NCBI RefSeq assembly: GCF_963678635.1
Contig: NC_087065.1
Coordinates: forward strand, 3,834,534 to 3,898,533
Length of the DNA: 64,000 bases
Direction: 5' to 3'
DNA from: Symsagittifera roscoffensis
Lineage: Eukaryota; Xenacoelomorpha; Acoela; Convolutidae
Shown: piece by piece, positions 58,287 to 64,000 of the stretch
How positions within the stretch are numbered: position 1 is the stretch's first letter
How the letters are laid out: every line of letters begins with the position of its first letter
The notes under the pieces: model-generated
What the model was told of the DNA's origin: nothing
Databases searched by the model: none
Seen by the model: the letters and a program-made list of their open reading frames with translations, nothing else
Position numbers and translations under genes: made by a program

Positions 58287-59234
58287 GTGATAAAATATAT
58301 TAGATCGATTATTCCCTCTGAGAGTTTAGGAGGGTATGTGGGCTTGGCAAGTGGCGCACTTTTGCATCGTATTTACTTTGGAGCGTCCAAGAGGATGTGG
58401 CTTACAAGAAAAGTTCACCCACCAGAAGAAGCAAATAACCAAAAGTTATTTCATAAATATGCAGAAACCATTCGCCAATAATGCATTTCAGTACAAAAAA
58501 AAATATGCATAATTTTCAAGTTTTGAAAACAATATTGCTTTCATCAATTTTAGTTATTAATTCTGATACTTCGACTGAATCAACTTTTAATCCAGTTCAA
58601 AAAAAACGAAAAAAAATTTATCGAGATGATTTTACGTTTACTCTAGAACTTTTCGGCTTAGTTGCACTATGGAAAGCTTGCACGACATGCGTTCTGCTAC
58701 AAGTGGGCTTTTCATTATATTTCTCCAGAGACTGGGAATGAAGGAGAAGAGTAAGACTGAGGTCGAATGAAGGCACAAGAAGATGAGGGTAGTAAAGGGA
58801 CGGATTAGAAACTTAGCAAAATGGGCCGGAGATTATATGTGAAATTGAAGCACCAGCCATTCTACACTACAAAGGCGGGCTAATTTATTATTGAATGGCT
58901 GGAAGTAGTTGGTAACTTGGATTAACTTGAAGATGCCAGCGGCTTTGAAAAAAGAAACAATTTTCTTTAAAAATCTCCATTTTCTTCTGCAGAGAAATAA
59001 CCGTGAAATTGGATTCCTCTCACTAACAATCTGAAGGTTTAAAGATACAATCCTACATGAAAAGAAACTAACTCTACTCGAACAAGAAAATAAGTTTCGT
59101 GTCTTCTGGGAATTCATCCTCTGATTCTAATTAAAATTACCCTCCGTTATAAATTATGCTATTGTATTTCATGTCACTGAGATGCAATTTAAATTTGGAA
59201 AGTTTTAAAAGAGCATTTTTGAGCTCGCGCGTGC
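58287..59234. other. No supported gene
   Basis: Two adjacent plus frames (58287-58481 and 58481-58741) lack recognisable domains beyond a weak resemblance noted elsewhere. Otherwise AT-rich unique sequence. Confidence 0.4.
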
Positions 59235-59605
59235 AGTTGCCTGATTTGGGGTGGGGGATTCGATACCTTCACCACCAAAATGGTCCCCCTTTGTTACTAT
59301 TTAACGACATCCATTCTGCGCCGAGGGAACCTAAAAGTTTTCTAAAGGCATTTTTCTAAAGGCATTAATATATACGTTTTGAGGGGTTCTCAAAAATTGC
59401 ATTTTTTTGTTAAAATTTTCCAAAACGGCCTTTTTGGCCGCTCTTTTCAAAAGAAATTTTGTTGAAATAGGGTTTTCATAGTTGTCAGGGAGCGCTCGGA
59501 AATATCAATTTGGTCGACCTAAAAAAAGTTCGATAAAATTTTTTTTACAAATCCTCCCCCCCCCCCCCCCCCCCCCCCCGAGAAAATGCTAGATCCGCCC
59601 CTGCG
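59235..59605 (-). repeat. G-tract element family, most complete copy
   Basis: On the minus strand: GCAGGGGCGGATCTAGCATT, TTCTC, 24 G (59579-59556), GGATTTGT, GGTCGACCAAATTGATATTT, a small palindrome GGCCAAAAAGGCC, CCCCTCAAAACGTATATATT, a doubled CTTTAGAAAA, TTCCCTCGGCGC, AATGGATGTCGTTAAA, AAAGGGGGACCATTTTGGTG and TATCGAATCCCCCACC. It shares blocks with copies at 4, 9, 32 and 53 kb. Non-coding, probably mobilised in trans. Confidence 0.75.
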
Positions 59606-61654
59606 TGTGTCGGTGTTTCATAATCCAGGCGAAGTAAAAATCAGCTAGCGTATAAAGCAGCCGAAATAAAATAACAAGAGCAGTTATACAATAATTATAT
59701 AGCGGTCGCTAAAACCAGACCATTTAACACCCACATTACGTAAATTTCGGGTGGTTTAGTCACTCTTGCTTGCTACACCTGCATGAATTATAGCATCTGA
59801 AATTAAAGATGAAACAAATTTTCACCTGCAAGAAAAAAAGATGGCGAGTAAATTTAATGGTCGATGCTATTCTGTCTGCCCAAGATTGTGTTCTCAAAGC
59901 GTCTACGGTTTTGTGATTTACACGACTTCGGATTTTTTGTCTGACCATAAAACAAGTCAAGTCTGCTGTAACATGCAACAAAAAAAAAGATTTTTCAAAC
60001 AATTTAAAAACTTTTTTGGCGTTCCGAGGCTTCTGGAGATCTCGAAAAGAAAACGGTCTATAATAGGAGAAAAATAACTCTCGAACCCGAAAACTACAAA
60101 AACTAGCCAATATTATGTAATCGAAAAACCAATATCAGAAGATGAGAGATGGAGTGAAAAAAATATCGATGAATCGTAAATAAAGTCATCATCGTTAATT
60201 GAACTCAGCTAACTGAAATTGAACACAACTATTTGCTTGGGTAATTCATGGGGATAGCTCGGTAAGCTGTCAAATTATTAAGGATGCTTTTGGCCCCTGT
60301 AAGAAACAAGAGTTTTTAGAGAATTTTCAGAAAATGCACATGGGGACACATTTTCACGCAATAATTGTGCTTTTCAACTGGTTTTCAAATTTGCCGAGAT
60401 AAAATACAAAAACACTCTTTTTCATCCCCCTTTCCCACTTCATATTTTTTTGGGTAATCAATGGTTTTACAAGGCTAAGTATTGACCAAATAAAACTTTG
60501 ACAGCATAACTTCGTCTGCACACTCATTTTCCGATCAAGGTCCTTCGTTATGATGCTATATATGTCTTCTACATGGCGCAACTCCAAAAACCATTTTAAC
60601 AGATGAAACAGAGCCTCCGTTTTATACAACGCTGTTTAAGTTATCTAGAAAAAATGAACAAACGTTGAAAATTTAAACGCGTTTTTCTCAAATTGGTTTG
60701 AGATTAGACAAAAAATGATAAGCAAAGTTGCTTAGAATTTCACACTTCGGCTTTTTTCAGCCAATCAAAACTTACGCTTAATCTAATGAGTCAATTGATG
60801 ATCAAGTTATATCAAAGTCAGCCTCTCATACAGCCCAACAAAGTTTTAGAAAAGTATAACCTCAAGAAATCTGTATAAATAAATGTATTTTCGTCTGATA
60901 GCCAAAAAATGTCAATTTTACTAAATAAATACTTCTTTTCTTGAAAACAAATTTTGAGCGTTTTGCGCAAACTATACACTTCGAAAACTAAAGCCAAAAT
61001 TATCCACTTTAGGGGTAAACGTTTTGTCCCCAAATTCGCAAAAAATGCACCGTAAGAATTCCGGTAAAACTCTAAACAACTTTGGTTCTCACCCAATTTG
61101 AGAAAAACACGTTACACTAAAGTTTTCAAATATTTTTCAATTTGTCCAGATAAATAAAATCAGCACTCTAGATAAAATTTAATTCTACATGAACTACTTT
61201 GGTTTTTCGAAGCCGGCTGCCAAAACAGAGCCAAACTTTGAAATTCTTTACAGAAAAATTTGCAGTTAGTTAGCAGGCTAGGAAAACCAAGGTGTCTCGT
61301 AATATTATATTTAACATCAACAGTGTTTTAAGTAAGTATTACTAATCTAATTAGTTTTAAACTGTTTTCAATTATTTTTGCAACAATGATGAGTATTTGA
61401 TAAAAAATTTGCGCAATATAATAAAGAAGAAATCAACGCGAAACGTAAAAAGTCAGTGAACTAAGCATGCTCGACAATGATTGCTTTTTGAAAACCTTTA
61501 TTGCCAAAGAAGCGCTAATTGAAACTTTCGAAACTAGTTTTTTAAACTGTCTTCCTAGTCTAAAAACCTTAATAACAGTTGAACTTTCATACAACGAATG
61601 TTACTCCATCGCTTTTAGTCGCCCAAAATTGAATTAAATTCAAACATTTTTAAC
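59606..61654. other. No gene seen
   Basis: AT-rich sequence. Frames at 59760-60110, 60354-60629 and 60818-61096 (minus) show no family signature. Confidence 0.45.
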
Positions 61655-61830
61655 GAAATTATCTCGAAACTGAAACAGCTTTTTGAAAATAGTTCGAAGT
61701 TGTTCGAATCACGACTAGAAGGACTTTAATTTGGTATATCAGTCGACCAATTCCGATGATTATTTGTTGTACCTGATTTTGAGTGAATACCAAAAAAACG
61801 AAAGCGCCCGAATACAAACTTCCATCTCAT
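61655..61830 (+). repeat. TCGAC-type dispersed repeat
   Basis: TTATCTCGAAACTGAAACAG, GTTCGAATCACGACTAGAAG and TGGTATATCAGTCGACC, then TGTACCTGATTTTG as at about 53478. Confidence 0.55.
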
Positions 61831-64000
61831 TTTCAATGGTCGGATTAAGAACTTTTAATATGACTACCTTTTTCAGTTGCATAAAAAATCACTGAAAAAG
61901 TTGTCGAGTCAACAATTTTTTTAGCCCAGCAGACTTATGGAGAACAGTGGCCAAACTTTAAAAAATTCATTTCTTTTAATGAAAAAAATTCAGCTTTTTC
62001 AGGAAATTACTAAGAAGGTCAATTGCTTTCCACATTCCTGTTTCTTTATTAAAGAGCCTAATGACATCGAATAGATAAAGGATCTTCAAAATCCTAATAT
62101 TCCAAAAATAAGCAGAAACAAAGCTCATTTTTAACATAGGAAACCCTGAATCAGATTATTCTGCTCATCTCGCTTGTTCTGTTACCCTTTTCTTTCTGAC
62201 ATGAACTACAAAACATAGCCTACAGAAAGCTGTAAAAGTGTCAATGATCAAGAAAATCGAAAAAAGTTTAAATTAACATTTTTCAGCTTACGGTTCTCGG
62301 AGAAAAAAATCACTTAAAAATTTCATAATTGACTTTTTTCAAAAAACAAGAGGTTACTTTATGAGAAAAAAATCAATAATATAAAATTCTTCATGAACTA
62401 AGCAATTAAAAAAACGGCAAAAGATAACTTTTTTTGTTCTGCTGGAAAGTCTTTTAAACCTCAAAGCAATTCTTAATTTTCGCTTCATTTGCACTTTCGA
62501 GAATGATGAGCTAAATTTTTCTTCCTTTCAGCAAAGGAGTTTGAATTGTATTTAAGGAAATTGAAAGACAAACCGCTAAAGATCTAACTTAAGCGTGAAA
62601 ACATTGCTGAAAAAACACACGACAAATAAGTATTTCCACTTTGTTCATTATCGCTTTAAAATAGAACGAAAAAAGCAGACAAAAATTATGCATCCTTTAT
62701 GGAGAGAAAGTTTGAGGAACCCCTAAAATGCTAGAAAATGCTCTTCAAATCAAAAGAACCGTGATCAATGATGCTAAAACTTTAAGTGAGCCGACAATTC
62801 GTAAAAAAACATTGATTGACGCGCACTTCCCTTACGTTTTGTGCGTAAGCGTAGCGCAGCAAGTTCTCAACTTGCCACAACCTTGCTACGAAGTGTCGTT
62901 TGCAACGAATTGTCGCTTGGGATAATTATCACCCGGTCATTTAAATAACCGGAGACGATCAAGTGAAACAGTGACATAGTTATGAATGAAACTGTCGAAC
63001 TCATTCAATAACTTTGCCTAAGCTTTTTCAGTTTTTCTTTTGCTAAAACATGAGACACCATTTAGATTTAATGTAGACCTCCGGAAAATTTGTCGCACGA
63101 AACTTGTCTCATTCCAACTTGTTTCACATGACAAATTGCCCTATGCCAACTTGCTTTGCTGTATAATTCATGAATTACAATCAGAATTTGCTCGCTATGG
63201 CCATGCATTAGCAATTAAATGACCAAGCTCCAACAGGTGAATGACTCAATCTGGAATGATTCACGGAACTTGAATACCGACCAACTACATAAGATATTTA
63301 ACTATTATTTACCAACCGACCCACGAAAACCTTCCCCAAATTCTTTAAATTAGCCGTTTCTTTGGCTTGAATTACCTCATTTCAAAAACCCATGGGGCAG
63401 TAATTTACTTCCACAATTTCAGTTAGTCGTGCTGAACAAGAATTTTTAATTTTTTTAAACAGAATTTCAGTTTGTCATACAGAATAAGTTGGAGTGAGAC
63501 ATCTGTAGTAAATCTAGTGTCCTAGGCTTTGATTACGGAAAAAAATCGTGACACACCTTACGCAGACACTTAGAGCGGGTTCGACAAATCGATATCGAAC
63601 TCTGAACACATTGCAATACTATGTAAATAATCAAAAACTTTCAACTCACTTCACGTGTCAGTAGATAAACCACTTCTAGGTTTCAGTAAAATAATGCGAT
63701 GTGAAAAAATCATCTTGGAAGCGCAGCTCTAAATCTGGAACAATTAAACGGAAGTTGCGATTGTTACATCCACTTCTGAGAGTGAAGTAGGAAGCATACA
63801 ATTTCTCTAAAAAGTGCTCTGCTCCCTAAAGTGGCTCAATTTTCAAATAAAAAATCGATTAACGATATTTGAGATTCAATTGATTATTACAGACTGCTCA
63901 GAGTAAGGAAAATAATTGGAAAAACAAAAGAGAATATAGTTCACACTTAATTATCAGACTGTCTAAAAACACCCAGAAGTCGACAGGCCTCCTGGGATAA
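61831..64000. other. No gene seen
   Basis: AT-rich, no credible exon. A small inverted repeat, CCGGTCATTTAAATAACCGG, lies at about 62934-62953. The frames at 62728 and 63040 are short and unsupported. Confidence 0.45.

Noticed and set aside
58287-58481. Plus frame with RMWLTRKVHPPEEAN, faintly like MAPEG glutathione transferases (TRKVFANPED)
   Set aside because: Only about 12 positions resemble the family, no following membrane segments match, and there is no clear splice context. Chance or a very decayed fragment.

Overview
The window is animal nuclear DNA: AT-rich, intron-containing and dense with repeats. Dystrophin, a metazoan gene, is present with clean GT-AG introns. Almost the whole dystrophin rod, WW, EF-hand and ZZ region lies in one exon of about 10 kb, which excludes a vertebrate-type gene structure. 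I cannot name the species. A gut feeling toward a tunicate or another compact-gene invertebrate with a SINE/MITE-inflated genome is inference only.

Layout. 1-2.9 kb is GC-richer, unclassified sequence with an 846-bp tandem duplication. 4.47-12.78 kb holds, on the minus strand, six phase-compatible exons of one gene. It encodes a basic Ser-rich/coiled-coil segment, a Cys/His-rich patch, a dense series of xQT motifs (candidate dynein light chain LC8 sites) and a CAP-Gly domain split over two short exons. The large last intron of this gene contains, on the plus strand, an intronless Rab-like gene whose G3 and G4 GTPase motifs are degenerate. 12.75-29.46 kb is a very recent tandem duplication (8.8 kb and 7.9 kb copies) whose breakpoint lies inside exon 1 of the CAP-Gly gene. 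It carries a tRNA-derived SINE and a satellite-like array of 1.0-1.4-kb units. 30.5-41 kb is repeats only, including a diverged array and a MITE with inverted repeats of about 95 bp. 41.09-55.86 kb (minus) is dystrophin in three exons (CH2; rod + WW + EF + ZZ; C-terminal coiled coils), about 3,900 aa from the first visible ATG. 55.9-64 kb has no gene I can support.

Both multi-exon genes encode cytoskeletal linkers: dystrophin joins actin to the membrane glycoprotein complex, and the CAP-Gly/xQT protein is a probable microtubule/dynein-linked factor. Nothing in the sequence ties them into one pathway. Many long G or C homopolymer tracts (12-24 bases) stand out in the AT-rich background, and several belong to one dispersed element family. 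Exon boundaries were derived by hand from splice signals, reading phase and family similarity; no search or alignment program was run.
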